DNA of 64,000 bases from JAOTVV01 sp039591075 (GTDB taxonomy: Bacteria > Gemmatimonadota > Gemmatimonadetes > Gemmatimonadales > GWC2-71-9): contig JBDHEI010000005.1 in NCBI GenBank assembly GCA_039591075.1, positions 55,990 through 119,989 of the forward strand, read 5' to 3'. The translations under genes and the position numbers were made by a program. The notes beneath the pieces were generated by a model. The model made no database searches and was not told where the DNA came from. It saw only the letters and a list, made by a program, of their open reading frames with translations. Below, piece after piece: positions 26,644 through 36,330 of this stretch; position 1 is the stretch's first letter; each line of letters starts with the position of its first letter.

Positions 26644-28938
26644 ATGGCTCGAACCCTTGCCCGACTGACGCTCGCTCTCCTGCTGGTTGCGCCGCTCCAG
26701 GCGCAGACGATCCCCGCGCCGAGGGAGTATTTCGGCTTCGAGATTGGGGCGGACCGGCAGCTCGCCAACTGGGACCAGCTCAGTGCATGGTACCAGCTGC
26801 TGGCCACCCACAGCGACCGCGTGACCGTGGATACGCTGGGGCAGACAACGCTCGGTCTGCCGTTCGTCATGCTCACCGTGACGAGCCCGGCAAATCACGC
26901 ACGCCTCGCGGAGCTCCGTGACGTCCAGCTCAGGCTTGCGGACCCGCGACGCATCTCGGGCCAGCAGGAGCTAACGCGCCTGCTCGACATGGGAAGGAGC
27001 GTGGTGCTCGTGACGCACGGCATTCATGCGACCGAGGTCGGTGGGCCGCAGATGGCTGCGAGACTGCTCCACCGTCTGGCGACGTCGAGCGAGCCCAAGG
27101 TGCGGGAGATCCTGGACAACGTGATCCTGCTCGACATTCCGTCGCTCAATCCCGATGGGCTGCGCATGGTGGTGGATTGGTACCGGCAGTGGGTGGGCAC
27201 CGAGTTCGAGGCGGCTCCGCTCCCAATGCTCTACCACTTCTATATCGGCCACGACAACAACCGTGACTGGTATGCGTTCACGCAGATCGAGACCGAGCTC
27301 ACGGTCACGAAGGCGCACAACGCATGGCATCCACAGATCGTGCACGACATCCACCAGATGGGGAGCACGGGACCCCGTATCTTCGTCCCGCCGTTCATCG
27401 ATCCCTGGGAACCCAATATCGATCCGCTGCTCACGGCGGCTGTGAGCCAACTGGGCAGTTACATGGCAGCTGAGATGCTCTCCCAGGGAAAGAGGGGCGT
27501 GGCGATCAACGCGATCTACGATGCGTATACACCAGCGCGGGCGTACCAGCATTACCACGGGGGTGCACGGATCCTGAGCGAGACGGCGTCGATCCGCATC
27601 GCGACGCCGATCACGCTGGCGACCGAGGATCTGAGCACGCGGCGCGGTCTGGACGTGACGCAGCGCAGCTGGAATTTCCCCGAGGTGTGGGAGGGCGGTG
27701 AATGGCGACTGGCGGATATCGTGGACTACATGGAGGCCGGGGTGATGGCGCTCCTCTCCAATGCCGCCCGGAACCGCCGCTACTGGCTCGAGAACTTCTA
27801 TCGGATCAACAAGCGAGCGGTGGATAGGTGGCCGGCCTGGCCGGCGGCGTGGGTGCTTCCGGGCAGCGCCAGCACGACCAGGGGGCTCGACGCAATGTTG
27901 CGCATCCTGACCATCGGTGACGTAGAGGTGCATCGCGCTACCGAAGCGTTCGAGGCCGACGGGCGTCGGTTCGCGGCCGGGAGCTACGTGATTCCCATGA
28001 ATCAGCCGTACGGATCCTTTGTCCAGACACTACTCGAGCGGCAGGTGTATCCGGATCTCCGCGTATACCCGGGTGGCCCGCCTCTCCCGCCCTACGACGT
28101 GACCGCGCATACCCTCCCGCTCCTGATGGGTGTGGATGCGGTGCCGGTGAAGGGCCTTCTCACGGTGCAGCTCTCCGCGCCCATCGTTCGGCACGAGGTG
28201 CGGTACGAGACGCCCGCCGGGTTCCGCGGTCGCAACGCTCCCCGGATTGCCGTCTACAAGTCGTGGGACGAGCCGATGCCGGAAGGGTGGACGCGGTGGG
28301 TGCTGGACCGGCACGCGATCCCGTTCGACACGCTGCACGACGCCGACATCCGTGGCGGCGCGCTCAGGCGCTACGACGTGCTGCTGCTCGAAGACCAGTC
28401 AACGCGGGAGATCGTTCAGGGCTGGGCATCGAGCGCGATGCCCGCGCCGTATGCCGGCGGACTGGGCGAGGTCGGAGTTACGGCCGTCAAACAGTTCGTG
28501 GCGGGCGGCGGCCGAATCGTGACGATCGGTGAGGCAACCGACTTCGCCATCACCACGTTCGGGCTCGAGGTGCGCAATTTGGTCGATGGTCTGCAGAGCC
28601 AGGAGTTCTACATCCCGGGGTCGATCCTGCGGCTCCAACTCGAGCCCGGACCGCTGACCGAGGGCGTGCCGCCCGAGACCGTCACCTGGTACTGGCGTAG
28701 CAGCAGGGCATTTGGGATCGCGGATCAGCGGGCCCGCGTGATTGCGCGGTACGGGTCCGGGGATCCGCTGCTCTCCGGATGGGCATTGGGGCAGGACCGC
28801 ATCGCGGGACAACCGGCGCTGGTGGAGGCCACCGTGGATCGAGGCTCCGTGGTGCTGTTCGGCTTCGCGCCAAACTACCGCGGCCAGACGATTGCCAGCT
28901 GGCCCCTGCTGTTCAACGCGCTGCGCCACCGGAAGTGA
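26644..28938 (+). CDS. Secreted M14-family zinc carboxypeptidase (M14-3)
   Basis: 764 aa, signal peptide LALLLVAPLQAQ. Zinc ligands H128 and E131 in THGIHATEVGG; IPSLNPDGLRMV and IGHDNNRDWY give the substrate-binding Asn/Arg region; VHDIHQMG carries the third His and RILSETASI the likely catalytic Glu. All key positions are intact, unlike M14-2. The C-terminal 250 residues resemble a class I glutamine-amidotransferase-like or jelly-roll accessory domain (VKQFVAGGGRIVTIGEATDF). GAGGACACG before the ATG. Lies 107 bp after the BNR-repeat gene and 41 bp before the gamma-glutamyltransferase gene, so probably in one transcription unit with the latter. Confidence 0.85.
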   Translation: MARTLARLTLALLLVAPLQAQTIPAPREYFGFEIGADRQLANWDQLSAWYQLLATHSDRVTVDTLGQTTLGLPFVMLTVTSPANHARLAELRDVQLRLADPRRISGQQELTRLLDMGRSVVLVTHGIHATEVGGPQMAARLLHRLATSSEPKVREILDNVILLDIPSLNPDGLRMVVDWYRQWVGTEFEAAPLPMLYHFYIGHDNNRDWYAFTQIETELTVTKAHNAWHPQIVHDIHQMGSTGPRIFVPPFIDPWEPNIDPLLTAAVSQLGSYMAAEMLSQGKRGVAINAIYDAYTPARAYQHYHGGARILSETASIRIATPITLATEDLSTRRGLDVTQRSWNFPEVWEGGEWRLADIVDYMEAGVMALLSNAARNRRYWLENFYRINKRAVDRWPAWPAAWVLPGSASTTRGLDAMLRILTIGDVEVHRATEAFEADGRRFAAGSYVIPMNQPYGSFVQTLLERQVYPDLRVYPGGPPLPPYDVTAHTLPLLMGVDAVPVKGLLTVQLSAPIVRHEVRYETPAGFRGRNAPRIAVYKSWDEPMPEGWTRWVLDRHAIPFDTLHDADIRGGALRRYDVLLLEDQSTREIVQGWASSAMPAPYAGGLGEVGVTAVKQFVAGGGRIVTIGEATDFAITTFGLEVRNLVDGLQSQEFYIPGSILRLQLEPGPLTEGVPPETVTWYWRSSRAFGIADQRARVIARYGSGDPLLSGWALGQDRIAGQPALVEATVDRGSVVLFGFAPNYRGQTIASWPLLFNALRHRK

Positions 28939-28979
28939 CGACCGTGAGACATCGATCGACTGGGAGCGGGGTGGGTGAC

Positions 28980-30722
28980 GTGAAACGTCTGATAAACGCG
29001 CTTCTGACGGTTGCCCTCGCGGCCGGATGTGCGGACCGGGACCGGCAGTCCGAGCTTCCGGCGGACTGGCCGTTCGACGTCACCGCGGAACCGGTCCGGG
29101 CGCCGAGCGGCATGGTGGTGTCCACCGATGCCTACGCCAGCGAGGTCGGGATCGAGATTTTGCGGGCCGGTGGCAATGCCGTCGATGCGGCCGTCGCCAC
29201 CTCGTTTGCCTTGGCGGTCGTGAACCCAGAGGCCGGCAACATCGGTGGCGGCGGGTTCATGGTGATCCGGTTTGCAGAGGGACGCACTGTCGCCTTGGAT
29301 TACCGAGAGAAGGCGCCGCTCGCTGCCCAGCGCGACATGTACCTCGATGCGGACGGGAATGTCACGGAGGCGTCTACCCTGGGCCACTTGGCGGCAGGGG
29401 TTCCAGGCACGGTCGCCGGGTTGTGGACGGCGCATGGGGAGTACGGCACACTGCCGTGGGCGCAGCTCGTGGAGCCCGCGATCCGGCTCGCGGAAGGGTT
29501 CGCAGTGCGTGAGCGGCAGGCGCACTCACTGCGCACCTCCGAGAGCGATCTCCGTATCTATCCGACAACCGAAGAGACGTTCTTGCCAGACGGCAGGCCG
29601 CCCGAAGTGGGTGAGATGTTTCGACAGCCGGCGCTCGCGGCAACCTTGCGGAGGATCCGCGACGAGGGGCGGGACGGGTTCTACCGTGGCATCACCGCCG
29701 ACCTCGTCGTGCAGGAGATGGAGCACGGCGGCGGGATCATCACGCACGAGGACCTGGCGGCGTACGATGCCGCCTGGCGGGAACCGGTCACGTTCGACTA
29801 CCGCGGCCACACGGTCATCTCGATGGCTCCCGTGTCGTCGGGAGGCGCGACGCTCGCCGAGATCGCGAACATCCTGGAGGGTTATGACGTCGGGGCGATG
29901 CCGTGGCACTCATCGGATGCTATTCACCTGATGGCCGAGGCGTGGAAGCGCGCGTATGCCGACCGCAACGCGTACCTGGCCGACCCCGACTTCGTTACGA
30001 TGCCGCTCGCGCGGATGATCTCGGACGGCTACGCCGCTGAGCGCGGGGGTACCATCGTGCGGGATCGCGCCACACCGTCGTTGGAGATCGGTCCCGGGCT
30101 CGGTATGCCGGAGCGGGAACGCAACACCACTCATTTCTCTGTGGTCGACGCCGACGGCAACGCGGTCGCGGTCACGACGACAATCAACTCGTTCTACGGC
30201 TGCAAGGTCACTGTGACCGGCGCGGGGTTCCTGCTCAACAACGAGATGGACGATTTTGCGGCCAAGCCGGGGGCACCGAATCAGTTCGGCCTGGTGCAAG
30301 GCGAGAACAACGCCATTCAGCCCGGCAAGCGAATGCTGTCGGCAATGACCCCCACAATCGTGGCAGGTCCGAACGGCGAGCTACTCCTGGTGCTCGGCTC
30401 ACCGGGTGGAGCGACGATCATCACCAACGTGTTCCAGAACATCAGCAACGTGATCGATTACGGTATGACCCTGGTCGAGGCCGTCCGGGCGCCGCGGCTG
30501 CACCATCAGCACCTGCCAGACAGGATCCAGTACGAGTTGGGCTCGCTCTCTGCCGAGACGATCGCCGCGCTCGAAGCGATGGGGCACACCGTGCAGCAGC
30601 GATACAACGAAGACGCCATGTATCCCTATATCGGCGACGTCCAAGCGATCATGCGGATGCCGGATGGCATGCTCGAGGGCGTATCGGATCCGAGGCGAGG
30701 TGGGGCGGCGGTGGGGTACTAG
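28980..30722 (+). CDS. ggt: Gamma-glutamyltransferase lipoprotein
   Basis: 580 aa N-terminal-nucleophile enzyme that hydrolyses or transfers gamma-glutamyl groups from glutathione and peptides. GTG 28980 gives a lipoprotein signal with lipobox LAAGC, so it is predicted to be membrane-anchored outside the cytoplasm. The large-subunit signature is GGNAVDAAVAT. The autocleavage site is at N-T383-T-H-F-S-V-V, with T383 as the expected small-subunit N-terminus; then LLNNEMDDFAAKPG and the Gly-Gly oxyanion motif SPGGATI. Length and motif order match E. coli Ggt. Fits the surrounding peptide-degrading genes. Confidence 0.9.
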   Translation: MKRLINALLTVALAAGCADRDRQSELPADWPFDVTAEPVRAPSGMVVSTDAYASEVGIEILRAGGNAVDAAVATSFALAVVNPEAGNIGGGGFMVIRFAEGRTVALDYREKAPLAAQRDMYLDADGNVTEASTLGHLAAGVPGTVAGLWTAHGEYGTLPWAQLVEPAIRLAEGFAVRERQAHSLRTSESDLRIYPTTEETFLPDGRPPEVGEMFRQPALAATLRRIRDEGRDGFYRGITADLVVQEMEHGGGIITHEDLAAYDAAWREPVTFDYRGHTVISMAPVSSGGATLAEIANILEGYDVGAMPWHSSDAIHLMAEAWKRAYADRNAYLADPDFVTMPLARMISDGYAAERGGTIVRDRATPSLEIGPGLGMPERERNTTHFSVVDADGNAVAVTTTINSFYGCKVTVTGAGFLLNNEMDDFAAKPGAPNQFGLVQGENNAIQPGKRMLSAMTPTIVAGPNGELLLVLGSPGGATIITNVFQNISNVIDYGMTLVEAVRAPRLHHQHLPDRIQYELGSLSAETIAALEAMGHTVQQRYNEDAMYPYIGDVQAIMRMPDGMLEGVSDPRRGGAAVGY

Positions 30723-30749
30723 CGCGTGGCCGACGAGGTCGGTCGAAAG

Positions 30750-31685
30750 TCAGCGGCGGTGCTGGAGGAGGAACTCGGCGACGAGCTGGCTCGCGGAGAG
30801 CGGGGTCGCGAACCACTGATGTCGACCTCCATCGAAGGCGTGGAGTACCACGCTGGTGCCACTTCCGCACCTGGGGTAGCGCTCACGTCGCAGCACGATG
30901 TTGGTGGTGGTATCGATGCCCAGCGTGTCCACGGTCGGGGTGAGTTGGCACCCGGCTCGACGGGCCCAGAACTGCAGCGAGGCGTCGACGGAGAGCAACC
31001 CCCGGTCCGGCTCGCCGTCAAAGGGGACGGACGCATCCAGCGTCCCATGGACCATGAGGACCGCCAGCGGTAGCGAAGTCTGGCATTCGGCCAGGATCTC
31101 GTCCGTCATTGATCCGGCCACGGGTGCAATCGCGGCGAGCCTACCGGGCAAGGCGCACCCCAGCGCCTGGGTCATGTACCCGCCATTCGAGAAGCCGGTC
31201 ACATAGACGCGATCCTCGTCCACGAACACGAGATTCCCGAGACGATCGATCAGGTCGTCGAAGAAGGCCACGTCGTCGAACCCTCGCTCTGCCAGCTCAC
31301 TGCCCGGAAACGCCCACGCGGGCTCGCCGTCCGGATAAACGGCGATGAACCCCATGCGGTCTGAGACCGAGTCCATTCCGGTCTGGAGGCGCATGGCAGA
31401 ACCACTCGAACCCGACCCATGCAGCACCAGCATGACGGGGACCGCGTGGGTGCCGGTGTATCCCTCAGGCACGTGGACCTGGAAGTCCCTGAACCGTCCC
31501 TGAAACGTGATCGTCAGCTCGAAGTCCTCGGTACGCCTGATCAGGAAACCGTCCGTGGCACAGGAGAATCCCGGCGACAGCGCCAGCGCGAGAAGCACGG
31601 TGGCACGGGCTCGCGTCCTTTGGCCAGATCGGGCGGTCGTTGCGGGCAGGCCGACTGTCGATCGAGAGCGCCGTTTCGGATGCAC
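30750..31685 (-). CDS. PHB-depolymerase-family esterase (LpqC-like)
   Basis: Alpha/beta hydrolase of about 311 aa. Oxyanion strand VMLVLHGSGSSG, nucleophile elbow VTGFSNGGYM (GxSxG), catalytic Asp probably in HGTLDASVPF and His in GGRHQWFA. These match the secreted esterases related to polyhydroxybutyrate depolymerase and feruloyl esterase. A hydrophobic stretch VLLALALSPGFSC near the start suggests export, possibly as a lipoprotein. No good ribosome site is seen; GTG 31685 is a working choice and a GTG just before the hydrophobic run is an alternative. Convergent with ggt; 235 bp separate it from the TonB receptor gene, with no gene found between. Confidence 0.78.
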   Translation of the reverse strand: MHPKRRSRSTVGLPATTARSGQRTRARATVLLALALSPGFSCATDGFLIRRTEDFELTITFQGRFRDFQVHVPEGYTGTHAVPVMLVLHGSGSSGSAMRLQTGMDSVSDRMGFIAVYPDGEPAWAFPGSELAERGFDDVAFFDDLIDRLGNLVFVDEDRVYVTGFSNGGYMTQALGCALPGRLAAIAPVAGSMTDEILAECQTSLPLAVLMVHGTLDASVPFDGEPDRGLLSVDASLQFWARRAGCQLTPTVDTLGIDTTTNIVLRRERYPRCGSGTSVVLHAFDGGRHQWFATPLSASQLVAEFLLQHRR

Positions 31686-31920
31686 ACAGGAAAGATACGT
31701 CTCGGGCGGTTGTGGAGAGCGCGACCCCCACGGACCGGTCAAATCGTCGGCGGGGTTTGCGTTCCGTAGCCCGTGACTTCGGCATATCCCTCGCCGAGTC
31801 GAGCGCCGGTGCGGTCTCGAGACCTCGACGGCACCCTCGCAGTAGAAGAAGCCGGGAACCAAGTGGGCCACGTTTTCCTGTCTGGCGACAAGCGGGACGA
31901 TCTCGACATCCAGAGCTTCC

Positions 31921-34248
31921 TCAGAACTCGATGTTCACGCCGAGCGACGGCAGGACACCCAGCGATTCGTTGGCTTCGGGCGCCATGAGCCGAGGGTTCC
32001 ACTGGTACTGCGAGACGTTGGCCCGCCCGTAGACGTTCTGCACGTCGACGTAGACCGCCAGCTGCCAGCGGCGAAAGCTCCACCGTCGATCCACGCGAAC
32101 ATCCAGGGCATGGAAGGTGGGGAGGCGCAGTCCTTCGTTGTAGCGAGAGAAGTCGAGGCGGCCAGTATCTGGACCCGAAGTGACGAAGGGAGTCGTTGGG
32201 AGGCCAGTGGCGAGCCGAAACTTGCCGCTCAGTTCCCAGGAGCGGTTGGGGCGCCACCCAGCCAGCAGGTTGGCGATCACTCGGCCATCGTAGGCACCCG
32301 GGCGCGCTACGTCATCGAGCGAAGTGAACTCGGAGCGGCTGAGCGCGAAGCTCGCCAAACCGTACACGGGAATCGCGCTCAGGCGTTTTCGGACGAACAG
32401 CTCGATGCCGTAGGATCGACCGGTGGCGACGCTGGTGAGGGGCTCGAGCCCGAACGGGATGTCGTTGGTGACGTCTTCGAAGCCGGCCGGTGCGAGCACG
32501 GCCTGTGGCCGAAAGATCCGCGCGGGATAGTCCCGATAACCCTTGACGTACGCCTCGACCTGGAGCTTAAGGTCGTCCCGCAAGCGGCGCTCGAGCCCCA
32601 GAACGGCTTGATCGGCGCGGATCGGCTGGAGTGACGCCGCGTTGCCGGGATCGCCAATCAGCCACACATAGGACGGTGCCTGGTAGTGCCTACCAAAGCT
32701 CAGGGTGAGCGCCGTTTCGGGATCGACCTCGAATCGCATGCCCACTCGTGGCGCGAGCCGGAATCCGTCGTCGATGAATCCGTAGTAGTCGGTGCGGCCG
32801 CCCAGCGAGACGCGGATCGACGGGGTCACGTAGTATCGGGCTTCCGCATACGCGGCGGTTCGAAACGCCGTGAACGTCGTATCGAGGGTGAGTGGACGTG
32901 GCATGCCGTCTGCATCCACGCGGAGCTCGCCGCGGAGTGCCACATCGTAGTCGAGGGCGCTCGCATAGTGACTGACACTGCCGACGTTGAATGCCAGCCG
33001 TGCACTGGGGGCGAGGACGAGATCGGCGCGAAGGCCGGTCTCGCCTTCGTCAGAGTAGCTCCGGAACACGTCGGTAGGCGGTACCAATGAGTCGCGTTGC
33101 ACGGCCCGGAAGCGCGTGAACGTCCGGCCGAGCGTGACGGTGAGGAGCCCGTTGGGCAAGAGACGCTTCCAGGTCAGGCCGGTCACGTACTGGTTCTGCT
33201 CAGGCGACAGGATGCGGCTATTGTCGAACCGGTCCTCGGCGTCGTCGTTCACAAAGCTGACGGTGTTGATGGCGCCGATGCCGAGGAACGAGATGGTGCT
33301 GGTCCGATCGACGTGATGGGTGGTCTTGAGCTGGAAGTCCCAATAGGCCGGGATGAAGCTGAATCCGGCCGCTTTGAACAGGAGATCGAGATAGCTCCGC
33401 CGCGCGCTCAGGAGGAACGAGCCACCCGACCCGAGCGGCCCTTCGGCGATGGCGCCGAACCCGGTCGCGGACAGGTTGAACTCGCCCGACAGCTCATCCT
33501 CGTTTCCGTCTCGGAGGGCGATGTTCGTGAAGGAAGCCGTTCGGTCACCCCACTTGGGCGCGAAGCCGCCGGAGGAGAAGCTGGTTTCCCGGACGAAGTC
33601 GATGTTGATGAGCGACAGGGGGCCGCCGGTAGATCCCTGTGACCCGAAATGGTTGATGTTCGGCACCTGGATGCCGTCCACGACGAACAGGTTCTCGTAC
33701 GGGGCGCCGCCGCGAACGATGAGATCGTTGCGGCCGGCGGCGGTCACCGCGACCCCTGGCAGCAGGGCGACCGTCCGAATCACGTCCTCTTGCACGCCCG
33801 GCGCCCGGCGAGTGTCCTCCGCGCCGAGCAGCTGAGTGCTCGTTACCGCGTCGGCCGGCGCTCGGAAGTACGATGGTTGTACCTCGACCGCCGCGAGACG
33901 GATGGGCTGCGGAGCCAGCATGATCATGACCGTGAGCGGCTTGCCGCTCCCCACCACGACGTCGCTCTGGAGGTAGGGCCGAAAGCCGATCGCGCGCACG
34001 CTCAGACTGTAGACCCCGGGCGGCACGCTCGGCAGATCGAACCTGCCATCGGCCCCGGTGAGCTCAGTGAGCGCGGTTCCGGTGAGAGCGACGAGCGCCC
34101 CATCGATGGGGCGTTGGGTGGTCCCGTTCACGACCCGGCCGGTGACGCGACCCTGCGGAACACCCTGGGCCACTGCGGCCGGCGTGCTCGGTGCGGAGAG
34201 GGCCCAGACCGCGCCGATCGTGATGAGCGAGAGGCGAGCGACGTCCAT
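31921..34248 (-). CDS. TonB-dependent outer-membrane receptor with CarboxypepD-like N-domain
   Basis: About 775 aa. Signal peptide (LITIGAVWALSAPSTPAAVAQ), then a carboxypeptidase-regulatory-like domain (GRVTGRVVNGTTQRPIDGALV to FRPYLQSDVVVG), then the plug (VIRTVALLPGVAVTAAGRND, VRGGAPYENLFVVDGI) and a 22-strand barrel ending in a hydrophobic C-terminal strand (SLGVNIEF). Energised uptake of an unknown substrate, possibly peptides given the neighbours. ATG 34248 is chosen because the signal peptide follows; an in-frame ATG at 34359 would add 37 unlikely residues. Divergent from the proline-racemase-family gene over 110 bp. Confidence 0.86.
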   Translation of the reverse strand: MDVARLSLITIGAVWALSAPSTPAAVAQGVPQGRVTGRVVNGTTQRPIDGALVALTGTALTELTGADGRFDLPSVPPGVYSLSVRAIGFRPYLQSDVVVGSGKPLTVMIMLAPQPIRLAAVEVQPSYFRAPADAVTSTQLLGAEDTRRAPGVQEDVIRTVALLPGVAVTAAGRNDLIVRGGAPYENLFVVDGIQVPNINHFGSQGSTGGPLSLINIDFVRETSFSSGGFAPKWGDRTASFTNIALRDGNEDELSGEFNLSATGFGAIAEGPLGSGGSFLLSARRSYLDLLFKAAGFSFIPAYWDFQLKTTHHVDRTSTISFLGIGAINTVSFVNDDAEDRFDNSRILSPEQNQYVTGLTWKRLLPNGLLTVTLGRTFTRFRAVQRDSLVPPTDVFRSYSDEGETGLRADLVLAPSARLAFNVGSVSHYASALDYDVALRGELRVDADGMPRPLTLDTTFTAFRTAAYAEARYYVTPSIRVSLGGRTDYYGFIDDGFRLAPRVGMRFEVDPETALTLSFGRHYQAPSYVWLIGDPGNAASLQPIRADQAVLGLERRLRDDLKLQVEAYVKGYRDYPARIFRPQAVLAPAGFEDVTNDIPFGLEPLTSVATGRSYGIELFVRKRLSAIPVYGLASFALSRSEFTSLDDVARPGAYDGRVIANLLAGWRPNRSWELSGKFRLATGLPTTPFVTSGPDTGRLDFSRYNEGLRLPTFHALDVRVDRRWSFRRWQLAVYVDVQNVYGRANVSQYQWNPRLMAPEANESLGVLPSLGVNIEF

Positions 34249-34358
34249 GATGGGGTGCAAGCTAGTCGCCCCGACCGTTTCGGAGGAAGCCAATGAATTT
34301 GTGGGTGGCAGGGCGTTGAGCCCCCATGTAACGTGCATTCGGATTCGAGGAGCTCCCA

Positions 34359-35411
34359 ATGCGCCGACCCCGAGTGATCACCGCTATCGACGTCCATGCC
34401 GCAGGCGAGCCCGGTCGCGTGATTACGGCGGGCATCGACGACGTGCCGGGTGCGAGCATGTTCGAAAAGCGACTGTACCTCGAACGGCACGTTGACTGGC
34501 TCAGGAAGCTCATGCTGCGGGAGCCCCGAGGCTATCCGGCGCTGTGCTGCAATGTCATCCTCCCGCCGACTGATCCCCGCGCCGACGCGGGGTTCGTGAT
34601 CATGGAGCAGACCGAATACCCCGCGATGTCGGGCAGTAACACGATCTGCGTCGCGACGGTGCTGATCGAATCCGGCATGGTGAGCGTGGCCGAGCCGGTG
34701 ACCACCCTGCGGCTCGAGGCGCCCGCCGGGATGATCGACGTGCGGGCCACGGTTGATGGCGGCAAGGTCACGAGCGTCACGTTCGAGAACGTGCCGGCCT
34801 TTGCGGTGCACCTCGACGCCACCGTCGACGTGCCCGACCTCGGTGTGGTGCATGTGGACGTGGCGTGGGGCGGGATGTTCCACGTGATCGCCGACGCGGA
34901 GGCCTTGGGTCTTGCGCTCACGCCGGCGTGCGGCCGGCGGCTCGCTCGCACGGGCGAGATGCTGCGTGCGGCGGCGGCGGAACAACTTCCGGTGTCCCAT
35001 CCGGAGAATCCCGCTATTGGCGGGGTCTCGATCTCCCAGCTCTCCGGCCCGCCAACCCGGCCAGACGCGCACGCCAAAAACGTGGTGGTCGTCTCGACCG
35101 GCGCGGTGAGTTGGAGCAATCCCGACACGTGGACCGGCGCCATCGACCGCTCCCCGTGCGGGACCGGCACGTGCGCGAAGATGGCGGTGCTCCACGCGCA
35201 GGGCCGGCTCGACCTGAACGAACCGTTCCGGCACGAAGGGATCCTTGGCACCATCTTCACGGGACAGCTAGTGCGGGAGACCGCGGTTGGTCCCGACGCG
35301 GCCGTGGTCCCGACCATTACCGGCACCGCCTGGATCACGGGCCGCAGCCAGTACGAGGTGGATCCCGACGATCCGTTCCCGGAAGGCTTCCGCGTAGGCG
35401 ACATTTGGTGA
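34359..35411 (+). CDS. Proline-racemase-family enzyme, probable trans-3-hydroxy-L-proline dehydratase
   Basis: 350 aa cytoplasmic enzyme of the proline racemase / hydroxyproline epimerase family. The first catalytic position, Cys in racemases (MCGHG), is S91 in MSGSNTI; the second is C267 in DRSPCGTGTCAK. A Ser-Cys or Thr-Cys pair is the pattern established for trans-3-hydroxyproline dehydratases, though some epimerases also have Ser. GAGGAG lies 6 bases before the ATG. Divergent from the TonB receptor gene. Collagen- or peptide-derived hydroxyproline would be a fitting substrate for a peptide-scavenging organism; that link is an inference. Confidence 0.82.
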   Translation: MRRPRVITAIDVHAAGEPGRVITAGIDDVPGASMFEKRLYLERHVDWLRKLMLREPRGYPALCCNVILPPTDPRADAGFVIMEQTEYPAMSGSNTICVATVLIESGMVSVAEPVTTLRLEAPAGMIDVRATVDGGKVTSVTFENVPAFAVHLDATVDVPDLGVVHVDVAWGGMFHVIADAEALGLALTPACGRRLARTGEMLRAAAAEQLPVSHPENPAIGGVSISQLSGPPTRPDAHAKNVVVVSTGAVSWSNPDTWTGAIDRSPCGTGTCAKMAVLHAQGRLDLNEPFRHEGILGTIFTGQLVRETAVGPDAAVVPTITGTAWITGRSQYEVDPDDPFPEGFRVGDIW

Positions 35412-35426
35412 GGTCGGGAACCGTCA

Positions 35427-35442
35427 TGTGATCTGCGTCACA
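35427..35442. promoter_or_regulatory. Consensus CRP-type site (TGTGA-N6-TCACA)
   Basis: TGTGATCTGCGTCACA has both half-sites perfect with the 6-base spacer of E. coli CRP. It lies 109 bases before the lipoprotein start. A weak promoter follows (TTGATT at 35451 and TACACT at 35476, 19-base spacer). The Crp/Fnr regulator at 1163-1945 keeps the Arg-Glu-Arg recognition residues for TGTGA, so it is a candidate ligand. Confidence 0.5.
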
Positions 35443-35550
35443 CGGCGATCTTGATTCGTATCACATTGCGCCACATACACTTAACATCCAGACGTTCCCG
35501 TCGTCGAACGGGTGGCAGAACAAGAACACTCACTCGCTCCTGGAGGTACC

Positions 35551-36306
35551 ATGACCACCATTCGACGCCGGATCCTGGCGGTCGTGCCGGCGCTGCTGTT
35601 TGCTGTCGCGTGTAGCGACAGCCCAGCCAGCCCGGACACGGACCAGCAACTCAATCTGGACGTGGCCAACTACGTGGCCGATATGACGTCCGACGATCTG
35701 TACATGTTCGATCTGTACTCGGGTATGAGCGCGAGCCCGGCGCTGCTGTCTCCGCCGCGGCCACCGCGCTTTGCCGATCTCTCGATCACGCGTGACGTCA
35801 CGTTCTATGACGAGTTCGGCGCGGAGCAGACCGCCTACAATCCGCTCCTGACGGCGGAGATCAACTTCCTCTTCCATATGGAAGGTTCCCACAGTCGCAC
35901 CGGTGAGATGGGGAGCATCGACGTCGAGGTAAATCGCGATCGCGACATGTGGCTGTCCGGCCTGCTGGGTGAGGAGACCGAGCGGCTGTGGAACGGCACG
36001 GGCAGCGCAGCGGTGAGCCGCAGTCGGATCTCCGACGAGAAGGGTGATCGGCAGTACGACATGAGTTCCTCGACCGTGGTCGCGAATGTGCTGATCCAAT
36101 TGCCCCGATTTGAAAACCCGTGGCCGGTTTCCGGCACGATCACACGCCAGGTGCATGTGGAGATCGTCACGGACGAAGGTACGGTGGTCGAGGACCGGAC
36201 CGTGGTGATCACGTTTGACGGTGACCAGTTCGTCACGATGACCGTGAACGGCGAGGAGTTCGAGTTGGATCTGGCTCAGCGGCACGCCCGCCGACATCAC
36301 AAATAG
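35551..36306 (+). CDS. Hypothetical lipoprotein
   Basis: 251 aa, unknown function. GGAGGT precedes ATG 35551. The N-terminus IRRRILAVVPALLFAVACSD is a lipoprotein signal with lipobox AVAC followed by a Ser/Pro/Asp linker. The mature part is acidic and predicted mostly beta-strand (repeated alternating segments such as GSIDVEVNRDRDMWL and VHVEIVTDEGTVVEDRTVVI). The C-terminus is basic and His-rich (RHARRHHK). No Pfam-type motif recognised. Transcription probably starts near the CRP-type site upstream, and a strong hairpin follows the stop. Confidence 0.72.
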   Translation: MTTIRRRILAVVPALLFAVACSDSPASPDTDQQLNLDVANYVADMTSDDLYMFDLYSGMSASPALLSPPRPPRFADLSITRDVTFYDEFGAEQTAYNPLLTAEINFLFHMEGSHSRTGEMGSIDVEVNRDRDMWLSGLLGEETERLWNGTGSAAVSRSRISDEKGDRQYDMSSSTVVANVLIQLPRFENPWPVSGTITRQVHVEIVTDEGTVVEDRTVVITFDGDQFVTMTVNGEEFELDLAQRHARRHHK

Positions 36307-36330
36307 ACGACGGCTCAGCATCCGCCCGAG

